From Rhizobium phaseoli (lineage in GTDB: Bacteria > Pseudomonadota > Alphaproteobacteria > Rhizobiales > Rhizobiaceae): a stretch of DNA of 64,000 nt. Location of the stretch: positions 186,001 through 250,000 of the forward strand of contig NZ_ML133567.1 of NCBI RefSeq assembly GCF_003985125.1. The letters are read 5' to 3'. Positions 9,699 through 18,414 of this stretch are shown piece after piece (position 1 is the first letter of the stretch; every line of letters begins with the position of its first letter). The position numbers were made by a program, and so were the translations under genes. The notes below the pieces were generated by a model. That model saw nothing but the letters and a program-made list of their open reading frames with translations, had not been told where the DNA came from and made no database searches.

Positions 9699-10268
9699 GT
9701 GAGACACATGGATGCCGAGGAAAGACGGCGTTTCGCTGCCCTCGCAAAGGCTGTCGCAGACGATCGCGACCAGCAGGCCTTTTCCATCCTGTTCGACTAT
9801 TTCGCCCCGCGCCTGAAGAGCTGGCTGATGCGCCGGAAGATGACATCGGGCGAGGCCGAAGAGCTGGTTCAGGAGATCATGATCGTGCTCTGGCATAAGG
9901 CGGATCTCTACGACGCCACGCGATCCTCGCTCTCGACCTGGCTCTTTCGCATTGCCCGCAACCGCCGTATCGATCTGCAGCGCCGCGCTAACGCCCGCAT
10001 CTTCGACGAGACGGACCCGGCCCTGCAGCCGCCGGCTGATATTGGCGCCGAAGAAATCATCGTCAATGACGATCGCGACGCCATAATCCGTGCCGCGGTC
10101 GGCCAGCTACCGCAGGAACAGCGCGAGTTGCTGCGTGCTGCCTTTTTTCTCGGCCAATCTCATTCCGAGATCGCCGAAGCGACCGGGCTGCCGCTCGGCA
10201 CGGTGAAATCACGGATCCGACTTGCCTTCGGCAAACTCCGCAAAGTGCTGGAACAGGAACGCGGCTGA
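9699..10268 (+). CDS. ECF-family RNA polymerase sigma factor
   Basis: A 189-residue sigma-70 family protein with only regions 2 and 4. Region 2 spans about residues 25-95 (FSILFDYFAPRLKSWLMRR, EELVQEIMIVLWHKADLYD, LSTWLFRIARNRRIDLQRR). Region 4 spans about 130-185 (LPQEQRELLRAAFFLGQSHSEIAEATGLPLGTVKSRIRLAFGKLR). The GTG at 9699 follows AGGGGG; the in-frame ATG at 9708 is an alternative. Such factors redirect polymerase to stress genes. Most are encoded next to an anti-sigma gene, but the next gene here is on the other strand and is not one. Control may be through a distant partner or at transcription. Confidence 0.95.
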   Translation: MRHMDAEERRRFAALAKAVADDRDQQAFSILFDYFAPRLKSWLMRRKMTSGEAEELVQEIMIVLWHKADLYDATRSSLSTWLFRIARNRRIDLQRRANARIFDETDPALQPPADIGAEEIIVNDDRDAIIRAAVGQLPQEQRELLRAAFFLGQSHSEIAEATGLPLGTVKSRIRLAFGKLRKVLEQERG

Positions 10269-10284
10269 ACCCCGCGCGGGACCT

Positions 10285-10686
10285 TCAAATCGTTTTCATC
10301 GTATCCGCAGGGGGGTCGGCGAGGACGCGGTCCGCCGCGTCGTAATGGCTTGGCCGGATATGGCCGCGCACCATGGCGAAGGCGGCCGAAAGCACGGCGA
10401 CGTCGTCAGAAAAGCCGATGACGGCGAAAATATCCGGGATGATGTCGACCGGCATGACGAAATAAGCGAGTGCTGCGAGCAGCACACCGCGCACCTTGGT
10501 CGGCGTTTGCGGATCGAGCGCGCAGTAGAAGCCGGCAACGACGTCGCGCGAGAACGGGATCTGCCGCACGGCCCGGCGAAACGTCGGCCAGAACTTCTGC
10601 CGCACCGTCTTCTCCCGCCGGCTCTGTGTGTCCTCGTCGCCCGGCAGCAGGATTTCCCCGAACTTGACCTCGTCCATCCCTGACAT
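10285..10686 (-). CDS. YkvA-family (DUF1232) membrane protein
   Basis: About 133 residues from the ATG at 10686, with AGGGACGAAAGG upstream. The core is the DUF1232 signature TKVRGVLLAALAYFVMPVDIIPDIFAVIGFSDDVAVLSAAFAMV, a hydrophobic stretch with the characteristic P-x-D-x-I-P-D motif. The function of the family is unknown; the helices suggest membrane association. It is convergent with the sigma-factor gene, 16 bases away. Confidence 0.85.
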   Translation of the reverse strand: MSGMDEVKFGEILLPGDEDTQSRREKTVRQKFWPTFRRAVRQIPFSRDVVAGFYCALDPQTPTKVRGVLLAALAYFVMPVDIIPDIFAVIGFSDDVAVLSAAFAMVRGHIRPSHYDAADRVLADPPADTMKTI

Positions 10687-10770
10687 CCTTTCGTCCCTGC
10701 GCACATATGGTGATGGCGCCCAGGCTTTCAATCGACCCCTTTCAATCGGCCCCTTTCAATTGGGTCGCCT

Positions 10771-11073
10771 TCAGCGACGTCGCGCCGCAGCCTTCTCCAT
10801 CGCCTTGGCGAGCTTGAAATCCAGCTCCGTCAGTCCGCCGGAGTCATGCGTATTCAACGTCACATCCACCCGGGAATAGACGTTGAACCATTCGGGATGA
10901 TGGTTGAGCTTCTCGGCCGTGATCGCTGCCTCCGTCATGAAGCCGAAGGCTTCGATGAAATTCGAAAACTTGAATGTCTTCGAGATCGAAGAGGCCGCGT
11001 CATTGAGCGCCCAGCCGGCAAGCCCCGCCAGTTCCGCCTCAACCGCTGCCCGTTCCAGTCTTTCCCATTTCAT
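10771..11073 (-). CDS. 4a-hydroxytetrahydrobiopterin (pterin-4a-carbinolamine) dehydratase
   Basis: About 100 residues from ATG 11073, which has AGAGGAG eight bases upstream. The longer frame lacks a site. The family core is [60 protein letters not shown]. It includes the catalytic histidine pair in NHHPEW and the distal TH.DSGGLT...D segment. The enzyme dehydrates the carbinolamine left after aromatic amino-acid hydroxylation. No phenylalanine hydroxylase is nearby. It is divergent from the phosphatase gene, with only 35 bases between start codons. Confidence 0.92.
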   Translation of the reverse strand: MKWERLERAAVEAELAGLAGWALNDAASSISKTFKFSNFIEAFGFMTEAAITAEKLNHHPEWFNVYSRVDVTLNTHDSGGLTELDFKLAKAMEKAAARRR

Positions 11074-11108
11074 GCCATGCTCCTCTGGCTCTTCCGACAG
11101 GTCCACCG

Positions 11109-11609
11109 ATGACGCCTATCAGTATCCTTTTCGTTTGCATGGGCAATATATGCCGTTCTCCGCTTGCCGAGGGAATTTTTCGGCATCTTGTCACCGAGGC
11201 TGGCCTCACCGGCCGTTTCACCATCGATTCCGCCGGCACCGGCGGCTGGCATGAGGGCGAGTCGCCCGACCGGCGATCGATCGCCATCGCGCAACCCCAT
11301 GGCATCGACATATCAGGGCAGCGCGCCCGTCGCATCCGGCCAACTGATTTCAATGGTTTCGATATGATCCTCGCCATGGACCGCGACAATCTGGCGACGC
11401 TTGGCAAGATCGCGCCGCCCGAGGCGAATATCCGCCTGTTTGGAGATGCCGCGCTCGGAACGGGAGAGGATATTCCCGATCCCTATTATGGCGGCCCTGA
11501 TGGTTTCGAGCTGGTCTATACCAGGCTCTTGACCGGCTGCAGCAGCCTGCTCGAAGCGCTGGGCGTCGAACGCGCCTCGTGCAGCGGGAACACTTCCTCT
11601 GTCAGATAG
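11109..11609 (+). CDS. Low-molecular-weight protein-tyrosine-phosphatase family protein
   Basis: A 166-residue cytoplasmic phosphatase with the active-site loop [10 protein letters not shown] near residues 9-18 (Cys-x5-Arg-Ser) and the catalytic aspartate in DPYYGG near residue 124. The alternate conserved AMDRDN is at about 90. It should hydrolyse phosphotyrosine or phosphoarginine. The last 94 bases overlap the 3' end of convergent thpR, so its C-terminal tail [14 protein letters not shown] is encoded opposite thpR and goes slightly beyond the usual family end. Confidence 0.95.
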   Translation: MTPISILFVCMGNICRSPLAEGIFRHLVTEAGLTGRFTIDSAGTGGWHEGESPDRRSIAIAQPHGIDISGQRARRIRPTDFNGFDMILAMDRDNLATLGKIAPPEANIRLFGDAALGTGEDIPDPYYGGPDGFELVYTRLLTGCSSLLEALGVERASCSGNTSSVR

Positions 11610-12109
11610 GGTCCGCCGCCAACTGATTCGCGCGACGAAAGCAGCACGAAGCGGGGTGCCGTGAAGGTCGCGGTGTGGAAGTTGCCGCGTCCGGCCAGAT
11701 ATTGCACGACATCGTCGAGCCGCGAGGATTTCAGCCGTGCCAGCGTCACATGCGGCATGAATTTGCGCGGGTCCGGCGGCAAGCCGATGCGCTGGCAGAT
11801 GCGCTCGATCTCACCCTGCAGAGCATACATCTCCGGCGATTGCGAGACGCCGGCCCAGACCGAATGCGGTTTCTTCGAGCCGAAGGAACCAATGCCTTCG
11901 AGCCGGAACTGGAATTCCGGCCGGTCGATCCGGTCGAGCCGTTCGACGATTTCATCGGCCGTGCGGCCGTCGACATCACCGATGAAGCGCAGGGTGATGT
12001 GGTAATTCTCCACATCGATCCATCGTGCTCCGGGGAGGCCACCGCGCAGCAATGAAAGGCTCATCGCCGCATTGCGCGGAATTTCGAGGGCGGTAAACAG
12101 TCTCGGCAT
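11516..12109 (-). CDS. thpR: RNA 2',3'-cyclic phosphodiesterase (LigT/2H family)
   Basis: About 197 residues from ATG 12109, preceded by GGGGAG. The two catalytic H-x-T-x motifs, HITLRFIGDV and HVTLARLKSS, are about 90 residues apart as expected for the 2H phosphoesterase fold. The opening MPRLFTALEIP is typical. The enzyme opens 2',3'-cyclic phosphates on RNA ends. The C-terminal 31 codons are antisense to the phosphatase gene. Confidence 0.93.
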   Translation of the reverse strand: MPRLFTALEIPRNAAMSLSLLRGGLPGARWIDVENYHITLRFIGDVDGRTADEIVERLDRIDRPEFQFRLEGIGSFGSKKPHSVWAGVSQSPEMYALQGEIERICQRIGLPPDPRKFMPHVTLARLKSSRLDDVVQYLAGRGNFHTATFTAPRFVLLSSRESVGGGPYLTEEVFPLHEARSTPSASSRLLQPVKSLV

Positions 12110-12177
12110 AACGAGCACTCCCCGAATCTTTTGCAGGTGCTTACACGGAATCACGCAATCAATGACCGCGCAAGCCC

Positions 12178-12822
12178 CTATTTCTTCACACTAGAAATCG
12201 TCCCGACGAAATTTGTGACATCGGCTTCCATCTTTTCGACCATGACGTCGACACCCCTTGCATTCGGATGCATCCCGTCGTCGAGTTTCAGCCCGGCATC
12301 GAGCGCCACCCCGTCTAGGAAGAAATCATACAGCCGAACTCCATGTTTCTCGGAAAGTTTCCGATAAATCGGATTGAAGCGTGCGGCATAGTCCGCCCCC
12401 ATATTGGGCGGCGCCATCATGCCGACGAGCAGCACGGCGATGCCGCGCTGCTTCAGCCGGCCAATCATCTGGTCGAGGTTCTTCTCGCTCTCTTCCGGCG
12501 GGATGCCGCGCAGCGCATCGTTGGCGCCGAGCTCCAGGATGACGCCGTCGGTGCCGTCGGGCACCGACCAGTCGATCCGGGCAAGCCCCCCGGTCGTCGT
12601 GTCGCCCGAGACGCCGGCATTGGCAATGGCGACGTCGAGCCCCTTCGCCTTCAAGGCGGCCTGCAGCTTCTCCGGAAAGCCGCTCCCGGGCGGTAGCTGA
12701 TAGCCTGCCATCAGGCTGTCCCCGAACCCGACGAGATTGATCGTCCGGGCCGCGGCGGCACCGGTAAAAATCAGCGAGACGGCAATGACGGTGAATTGAA
12801 GGGCGGCAACTTTAAATCTCAT
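12178..12822 (-). CDS. SGNH-hydrolase arylesterase / TesA-like lysophospholipase
   Basis: About 214 residues from ATG 12822, with AGGGAAG upstream. The N-terminus MRFKVAALQFTVIAVSLIFTGAAAA is a signal peptide, so the enzyme is periplasmic. The SGNH blocks are present: GDSLMAGYQL (serine), NAGVSGDTT (glycine), LELGANDALRG (asparagine) and DGMHPNARG (aspartate and histidine). Family members hydrolyse thioesters, aryl esters and lysophospholipids. It is divergent from a LolD/FtsX-type transporter, the same layout as E. coli tesA-ybbA-ybbP. Confidence 0.92.
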   Translation of the reverse strand: MRFKVAALQFTVIAVSLIFTGAAAARTINLVGFGDSLMAGYQLPPGSGFPEKLQAALKAKGLDVAIANAGVSGDTTTGGLARIDWSVPDGTDGVILELGANDALRGIPPEESEKNLDQMIGRLKQRGIAVLLVGMMAPPNMGADYAARFNPIYRKLSEKHGVRLYDFFLDGVALDAGLKLDDGMHPNARGVDVMVEKMEADVTNFVGTISSVKK

Positions 12823-12894
12823 TCTGGCTTCCCTAGATTGGCGAGGTGCCGTCATGCGGCCATTCGGTTAGAGATTTATATAGGGCGATTTCTG

Positions 12895-13602
12895 TTGGCA
12901 AAAACCATCATCGAGTTGAAGGGCGCCGATCTGACCCTTGGCAGTGCAGCCGCTTCCGTCCATGTGCTGAAGGGCATCGACCTCGATATATCAGCCGGCG
13001 AATCCGTCGGAATCGTCGGCCCTTCCGGTTCCGGCAAGTCGACTCTGCTGATGGTACTTGCCGGGTTGGAGAAGCTCGACAGCGGCGAAATCAACATCAA
13101 CGACACGCCGCTCCATGCGCTCAGCGAGGACGAGGTCGCCGACTTCCGCGGCCGTAACATCGGCATCGTCTTCCAGTCCTTCCACCTGATTGCCAATATG
13201 ACGGCGCTGGAAAACGTCGCCGTGCCACTGGAGCTCGCCAATGTCCGCAACGCCTTCGAAATCGCCCGCCGCGAGCTGAATTCGGTCGGCCTCGGCGAAC
13301 GGTTGAACCACTATCCCGGCCAGCTTTCCGGCGGCGAACAGCAGCGCGTCGCGATCGCCAGGGCGCTCGCCCCCTCGCCCGCTCTGCTGATCGCCGACGA
13401 GCCCACGGGCAATCTCGATACCGAGACCGGCCGCCAGATCGCCGACCTGCTGTTTTCCAAACAGGCCGAACGCGGCATGACCCTGCTGCTCGTCACCCAC
13501 GACGTCTCCCTTGCGAACCGCTGCTCGCGCCAGATTCGCGTCCGCTCCGGCCGGATCGAAGGCGACAGCGCCGCCCGCCGCAGCGAGGCGGCAATCGCAT
13601 GA
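12895..13602 (+). CDS. ABC transporter ATP-binding protein (YbbA/LolD type)
   Basis: About 235 residues from a TTG at 12895, with AGGG about ten bases upstream. Upstream in-frame ATGs read into the divergent esterase gene. Motifs are Walker [10 protein letters not shown], signature [15 protein letters not shown], Walker [13 protein letters not shown] and the switch VTHDVSLA. The spacing is that of the MacB/LolD exporter group. It is translationally coupled (ATGA overlap) to the FtsX-type permease gene. The pair probably extracts or moves a lipid or lipoprotein-like substrate at the inner membrane; the substrate is not known for YbbA-YbbP. Confidence 0.93.
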   Translation: MAKTIIELKGADLTLGSAAASVHVLKGIDLDISAGESVGIVGPSGSGKSTLLMVLAGLEKLDSGEININDTPLHALSEDEVADFRGRNIGIVFQSFHLIANMTALENVAVPLELANVRNAFEIARRELNSVGLGERLNHYPGQLSGGEQQRVAIARALAPSPALLIADEPTGNLDTETGRQIADLLFSKQAERGMTLLLVTHDVSLANRCSRQIRVRSGRIEGDSAARRSEAAIA

Positions 13603-16142
13603 GAATGATCGCGCCGCGCACCGCACTTGCTTTTCGCCTGGCGCTCCGTGAGCTGCGCGGCGGCATTCGCGGCTTCTACATCTTCCTCGCCTGCATCGCC
13701 CTCGGTACAGGCGCGATTGCCGCCGTCAATTCGGTTTCGCAGTCGATCACCGACACGATCGCCTCGCAGGGACAGGAGCTCTTGGCCGGCGACGTCCGCT
13801 TCGAGCTCAACAACCGCGAGGCCACAGCTGAGGAAATGGCCTTCCTCGAAAGTCTAGGCACCGTCTCGGTGTCGACCGGCCTGCGTTCGATGGCCCGCAA
13901 GCCTGATGGTTCCGACCAGGCGCTGGTCGAAGTCAAGGCCGTCGACGACGCCTACCCGCTCTATGGCAGCTTCGCGGCCGAGCCGGATTATCCGCTTGCC
14001 GCCCTGCTGTCGGCCCAAAGCGGCACCTATGGCGCGGTCGCAGCGCCCCTGCTGCTCGACCGGCTTGGCCTTGCGGTCGGTGACGAATTGCTGCTCGGCA
14101 ACGTCAAACTCAGCATTACCGGCACCGTCAAGACCGAGCCGGACGCCCTCTCGGAAGGTTTTGGCTTTGCGCCGCGCCTGCTCGTCAGCCGCCGGGCGCT
14201 CGAGGCCTCGGGCCTGATCCAGACCGGAAGCCTGGTCGAACATGCCTACAAGATCCGGCTGGAGAACAAGAGCGCAATGCAGGGCATCCAGGCGCGCGCC
14301 GCCAAGGAATTTCCCTCCGCCGGCTGGGCTGTCCGCACCAGCGACCGCGCCGCCCCCTCGCTTACCGAAAACATCACCCGATTCTCGCAGTTCCTGACGC
14401 TGGTCGGCCTCACCGCGCTGATCGTCGGCGGCGTCGGCGTCGCCAATGCCGTGCGCGCCTTCCTCGATTCCAAGCGCACCACCATCGCCAGCTTCAAATG
14501 CCTCGGCGCACCGGCCCAGGTCGTGGTTCTGATCTATCTCTTCCAGATCGCCATCATCGCCCTTGGCGGCATCATGATCGGCCTCGTCATCGGCGCCCTG
14601 TCGCCGATCTTCGCCGCCCAGTTCCTGGCGCAATTCCTGCCGGTATCCACCGCGCCGGCGCTCTATCCCGACGCCCTGCTGCTTGCGGCGCTCTTTGGCA
14701 TCCTGACGACGCTCGCCTTCGCCATCCTGCCGCTCGGCCATGCCCGCGAAGTGCCGGCGACGGCCCTCTTCCGCGAGCAGGGCTTCGAGGCCCGCCGCCT
14801 GCCGTCTTGGCCCTACATCCTGCTGGCCGCCCTCTTCATGGCGGCCCTTGCCGGTCTCGCCGTCCTCACCGCCTATGATCGCTACATCGCCATTGTCTTC
14901 GTCGGTGCGATCGTCTTCGCCTTTGTCGTGCTGCGTCTTGTCGCCGCCCTGATTGCCTGGCTCGCGCGCCGCAGCCCGCGCGTCAACTCGCCGGCGCTCA
15001 GGCTTGCGATCGGCAACATCCACCGTCCCGGCGCCCTGACGCCCTCGGTAGTGCTGTCGCTCGGCCTCGGCCTGGCATTGCTGGTGACGCTGACCCTGAT
15101 CGACGGAAACCTGCGCCAGCAGCTGACCGGCCGCATGAACGAGGGCGCGCCGAACTTCTTCTTCGTCGATATCCAGAGCGCCGAGGTCGACGCGTTCCGC
15201 AATCTCGTCCAGACGCAGGCGCCGAATGGCAAGCTCATGGAAGTGCCGATGCTGCGCGGCCGCATCGTTGCCTTCAACGGCGAAGACGTCACCAAGATGA
15301 ATGTGCCGCCCGCCGGCCGCTGGGTGCTGAACGGCGATCGCGGCATCACCTACGACGACACCTTGCCGGAAAATGCGGCGCTGACCGAAGGCAGCTGGTG
15401 GGACAAGGATTACAGCGGCGAGCCGCTCGTCTCCTTCTCCTCGGAAGAAGCGCACGAACTCGGCCTGAAGATCGGCGACACCGTCGCCGTCAATGTGCTC
15501 GGACGCAACATCACGGCCAAGATCGCCAATCTGCGCCGCGTCCAGTGGGAATCGCTGTCGATCAATTTCGTCATGGTCTTCTCGCCGAACACCTTCCGCG
15601 GCGCTCCGCATGCTTGGCTCGCGACCCTGACCGATCCCGCCTCGACGCCGGCCGAAGATGCGGCGATCTTGAGATCTGTCACCAACACCTATCCCACGAT
15701 CACCAGCGTGCGCGTCAAGGATGCGATCGACATCGTCAACCAGCTCGTTGCGCAGCTTGCGACTGCGATCCGCGCCGCGGCATCGGTGGCTCTGATCGCC
15801 TCGATCCTCGTCCTCGCCGGAGCCCTTGCCGCCGGCAACCGGGCGCGCACCCACGATGCAGTAGTGCTGAAGACGCTGGGCGCCACCCGGGCCATGCTGA
15901 TCCGCGCCTTCAGTTACGAATATCTGATCCTCGGGCTCGCAACCGCGATTTTCGCGCTATTCGCCGGCGCCGTCGCCGCCTGGTTCATCGTCGCCCGCAT
16001 CATGCGCCTGCCCTCGGCCTTTCTGCCCGATGTGGCGGGGCTGACGCTGGTGACGGCGCTCGTCCTGACCGTCGGTATCGGCCTGATCGGCACCTGGCGC
16101 ATCCTCGGCCAGAAGGCGGCCCCGGTTCTGCGCGAACTTTGA
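13599..16142 (+). CDS. FtsX/YbbP-type ABC transporter permease
   Basis: An 847-residue membrane protein with an N-terminal transmembrane helix (GFYIFLACIALGTGAIAAVNSV), a large periplasmic domain, and a central FtsX block (FSQFLTLVGLTALIVGGVGVANAVRAFLDSKRTTIASFKCLGA). A long central section contains several helices, and a second FtsX block lies near the C-terminus (HDAVVLKTLGATRAMLIRAFSYEYLILG). Two FtsX domains in one chain is the YbbP/LolC-E-like arrangement of a 10-helix permease. It overlaps the ATPase gene by four bases, and a non-coding leader follows. Confidence 0.93.
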   Translation: MRMIAPRTALAFRLALRELRGGIRGFYIFLACIALGTGAIAAVNSVSQSITDTIASQGQELLAGDVRFELNNREATAEEMAFLESLGTVSVSTGLRSMARKPDGSDQALVEVKAVDDAYPLYGSFAAEPDYPLAALLSAQSGTYGAVAAPLLLDRLGLAVGDELLLGNVKLSITGTVKTEPDALSEGFGFAPRLLVSRRALEASGLIQTGSLVEHAYKIRLENKSAMQGIQARAAKEFPSAGWAVRTSDRAAPSLTENITRFSQFLTLVGLTALIVGGVGVANAVRAFLDSKRTTIASFKCLGAPAQVVVLIYLFQIAIIALGGIMIGLVIGALSPIFAAQFLAQFLPVSTAPALYPDALLLAALFGILTTLAFAILPLGHAREVPATALFREQGFEARRLPSWPYILLAALFMAALAGLAVLTAYDRYIAIVFVGAIVFAFVVLRLVAALIAWLARRSPRVNSPALRLAIGNIHRPGALTPSVVLSLGLGLALLVTLTLIDGNLRQQLTGRMNEGAPNFFFVDIQSAEVDAFRNLVQTQAPNGKLMEVPMLRGRIVAFNGEDVTKMNVPPAGRWVLNGDRGITYDDTLPENAALTEGSWWDKDYSGEPLVSFSSEEAHELGLKIGDTVAVNVLGRNITAKIANLRRVQWESLSINFVMVFSPNTFRGAPHAWLATLTDPASTPAEDAAILRSVTNTYPTITSVRVKDAIDIVNQLVAQLATAIRAAASVALIASILVLAGALAAGNRARTHDAVVLKTLGATRAMLIRAFSYEYLILGLATAIFALFAGAVAAWFIVARIMRLPSAFLPDVAGLTLVTALVLTVGIGLIGTWRILGQKAAPVLREL

Positions 16143-16251
16143 CCGAAGGGGTACGCCAAACCCTTCACCTTACGGCGATTTAACCGGCCGGGCCTTTGCA
16201 ACCCTCTTGTTTGCAAAGAGCGAAGGCCTCATATTGTCTGCAGGCATGCTG

Positions 16252-16308
16252 GAGCTCCGCAGCGGCGCCCGGGTCGAAAACCCCGACACCGTATCTCCAT
16301 CGGAGCTT
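16252..16308 (+). ncRNA. Structured 5' leader of the Bax-inhibitor-1 gene (ybhL-leader-like)
   Basis: AGCTCCG (16253-16259) pairs with CGGAGCT (16301-16307), enclosing an inner GTCG/CGAC hairpin, and the helix ends 14 bases before the start codon. A cis-regulatory RNA called the ybhL leader is known upstream of Bax-inhibitor-1 genes in alphaproteobacteria. Position and architecture fit, but I could not compare the consensus directly. Confidence 0.55.
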
Positions 16309-16321
16309 GTAAGAGGAAACT

Positions 16322-17050
16322 ATGGCTGACCTTCGTAACTATCAAAGCCGCGCTCAGACCGGCGAGATGATTGATCAAGGCCTGCGCGCTTATATGCTCA
16401 AGGTCTACAACCTGATGGCGCTGGGTCTGGCAATCACCGGTGTGGCCGCATATCTGTCGTTCCAACTCGCGTTCTCCAATGGCGAGATCACCGCTTTCGG
16501 CCAAGCGATCTATCTGAGCCCGCTGAAATGGGTGGTCATTCTGGCGCCGCTGGCTCTGGTGTTCTTCCTGAGCTTCCGGATCCATAGCATGACGGTGAGC
16601 GCCGCCCAGACGACCTTCGCGATCTATGCCGCGCTCGTCGGTCTGTCACTCTCGTCGATCTTCCTGATCTATACCGGTCAGAGCGTCGTTCAGACCTTCT
16701 TCGTCACCGCCGCCTCCTTCGGCGCGCTGTCGCTGTACGGCTACACGACGAAGCGTGACCTGTCGGCAATCGGCTCGTTCCTGATCATGGGTCTCTTCGG
16801 CCTGATCATCGCCTCGCTCGTCAACGTCTTCCTGGCTTCGTCCGCAATGCAGTTCGCCATCTCGGTGATCGGCGTGCTGATCTTCGCAGGCCTCACCGCC
16901 TACGACACGCAGCGGATCAAGGAGCTCTACTATGAAGCTGATGACGTCGCTGTTGCCGGCCGCAAGGCGATCATGGGCGCACTGACGCTCTATCTCGACT
17001 TCATCAACCTCTTCATGTTCCTGCTGCAGTTCATGGGCAACCGTAAATAA
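16322..17050 (+). CDS. Bax inhibitor-1 / YccA (YbhL) family membrane protein
   Basis: A 242-residue protein with seven hydrophobic segments and family landmarks including MLKVYNLMALGLAITGVAAYLSF, the FGALSLYGYTTKRDL region, and the C-terminal GLTAYDTQRIKELY with the conserved aspartates that form the pH-sensing pair. Bacterial members behave as calcium- or pH-gated leak channels of the inner membrane. It is monocistronic, with a structured leader in front and a strong terminator 20 bases behind. Confidence 0.93.
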   Translation: MADLRNYQSRAQTGEMIDQGLRAYMLKVYNLMALGLAITGVAAYLSFQLAFSNGEITAFGQAIYLSPLKWVVILAPLALVFFLSFRIHSMTVSAAQTTFAIYAALVGLSLSSIFLIYTGQSVVQTFFVTAASFGALSLYGYTTKRDLSAIGSFLIMGLFGLIIASLVNVFLASSAMQFAISVIGVLIFAGLTAYDTQRIKELYYEADDVAVAGRKAIMGALTLYLDFINLFMFLLQFMGNRK

Positions 17051-17068
17051 GCAGGTCCATCAAGATCG

Positions 17069-17095
17069 AAAAGGCGGCTTCGGCCGCCTTTTTTG
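17069..17095 (+). terminator. Terminator after the Bax-inhibitor-1 gene
   Basis: AAGGCGGC pairs perfectly with GCCGCCTT around a TTCG tetraloop (17071-17090), followed by a run of T. This is a textbook intrinsic terminator. Confidence 0.92.
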
Positions 17096-17158
17096 TTGCG
17101 CCGTTTTCGGAGGAATGGTTTTAGAGGAGTTCTGCCCCGCCGCTGGACCAACTGCTCG

Positions 17159-17716
17159 ATGTCCTTCCTTCTGCGTGACGCCTCTGAGGCCGATATCCCC
17201 GCCATTACCGGGATCTATCGCGACTCCGTCCTGAACGGCGTTGCAAGCTACGAAATCACACCGCCCCCCGAGGCCGAGATGGCGCAGCGTTTTGCCGCGA
17301 TCGTCGGCCAGCAATATCCTTATATCGCCGCCATCGATGACGACGGAAACTTCCTCGGCTACGCCTATGCCTCGGCCTTCCGCACCCGCCCGGCCTATCG
17401 CTGGATGGTGGAGGATTCGATCTACCTGGCGCCCCAAGCCCGCGGTCAAGGCATCGGCAAAGCGCTGATGAGTGAGTTGATCGACCGCTGCACCGCCCTC
17501 GGCTTCCGTCAGATGGTGGCCGTCATCGGCGGTGCGAGCCCTGCCTCGATCGCGCTTCATCTCAAGGCGGGTTTCGTAGAGGTCGGCCTGATGCAGGGCA
17601 CAGGCTACAAGCATGGTCGCTGGCTCGATACGATGCTCATGCAGCGCAGCCTCGGCGCGGGCACGACGACGGATCCGGATCCATCCACCTATCCCGGGAC
17701 ACTGTTTGCCGGCTGA
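17159..17716 (+). CDS. GNAT N-acetyltransferase (phosphinothricin-acetyltransferase-like)
   Basis: About 185 residues from ATG 17159 (MSFLLRDASEADIPAITGIY). Later motifs YAYASAFRTRPAYRWMVEDSIYLAPQARGQGIGKALMSELI give the acetyl-CoA loop (R/Q-x-x-G-x-G/A), and AVIGGASPASIALHLKAGF is the family's second conserved block. These match the Pat/Bar-like subgroup, which acetylates phosphinothricin or methionine derivatives; the natural substrate is uncertain. No strong binding site precedes the ATG. A TTG frame from 17093 overlaps the upstream terminator and is less likely. Confidence 0.88.
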   Translation: MSFLLRDASEADIPAITGIYRDSVLNGVASYEITPPPEAEMAQRFAAIVGQQYPYIAAIDDDGNFLGYAYASAFRTRPAYRWMVEDSIYLAPQARGQGIGKALMSELIDRCTALGFRQMVAVIGGASPASIALHLKAGFVEVGLMQGTGYKHGRWLDTMLMQRSLGAGTTTDPDPSTYPGTLFAG

Positions 17717-17722
17717 TCAGGC

Positions 17723-18124
17723 TTACTTGTCGACCAGCTTCAAGGCCTTGTCGAATACCTTGAGCACTTGGTTGAGCTCGTGTCCGCGCTTCAGGATCAT
17801 ACCGTTGACGTTGATGACGGAATAGGCGCCTTGCTTGGCCGCGAGCTTCGGGTTCTTTTCGATTCGGAAGAACGGCATTTCGCCGGAGCGCTTGAAGACG
17901 GAAAACACCGCCCTGTCTTTCAGGTGATCGATGGCGTAATCGCGCCATTCGCCCTCGCCGACCATGCGGCCGTAGATCCAGAGGATCGCGTCGAGTTCGC
18001 GCCTATGGAAAGTCACCGGAAGCGGATCTTTGCTTTGCTTGTATTCCCTGAGATCGACGACGACTGAGGAAGTGTTGTCGACGGAGCGGCTTTCGCCGTG
18101 TCGCAAATCCGGCTGATCTGTCAT
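17723..18124 (-). CDS. DUF2794 domain-containing protein
   Basis: About 133 residues from ATG 18124, with GGGAGA just upstream. The conserved block VTFHRRELDAILWIYGRMVGEGEWRDYAIDHLKDRAVFSVFKRSGEMPFFRIEKNPKLAAKQGAYSVI...GMILKRGHEL defines DUF2794, a small cytoplasmic family found in alphaproteobacteria. The function is unknown. It is convergent with the acetyltransferase gene. Confidence 0.88.
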   Translation of the reverse strand: MTDQPDLRHGESRSVDNTSSVVVDLREYKQSKDPLPVTFHRRELDAILWIYGRMVGEGEWRDYAIDHLKDRAVFSVFKRSGEMPFFRIEKNPKLAAKQGAYSVINVNGMILKRGHELNQVLKVFDKALKLVDK

Positions 18125-18414
18125 CAGTCTCCCGAGGCCTCCGCTTGTGACAGGAGAATGACAGTTTGCCCGAGCCGCCACAAATTGCAAGAGTGCGGCC
18201 CGTCACATTCGGCCGCAGTGGACTGTGGACAGAGCCGACGCTTTCTCGGCAGCGCCGCATTTCAGTCAAAACAGCGCCTCATTTGCAGGGGAATTATGCA
18301 TCCCGGTTTGGCGCCAGCGCGCCAAAGGGCCCGGCGGAGCGTATCGACCTTAACCCCAGCCCCGAATACGCTCAGCCGGGCCGCCCGGACCCTACATCCG
18401 CAAGCGGATGAATC
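18125..18414. other. Intergenic interval without a convincing gene
   Basis: About 290 bases between the start of the DUF2794 gene and the end of the DUF1223 gene, both on the minus strand. A plus-strand frame crosses it but runs into the DUF1223 gene as antisense and shows no coding bias. I see no clear structure. Confidence 0.45.

Noticed and set aside
10731-10770. Short direct repeat CCCCTTTCAAT between two genes
   Set aside because: Only two short units; no sign of a CRISPR or a functional site.
13854-15854. A 666-codon open frame on the minus strand
   Set aside because: It is the antisense shadow of the FtsX-type permease gene; its protein is Arg/Glu/Asp-rich with no domains.
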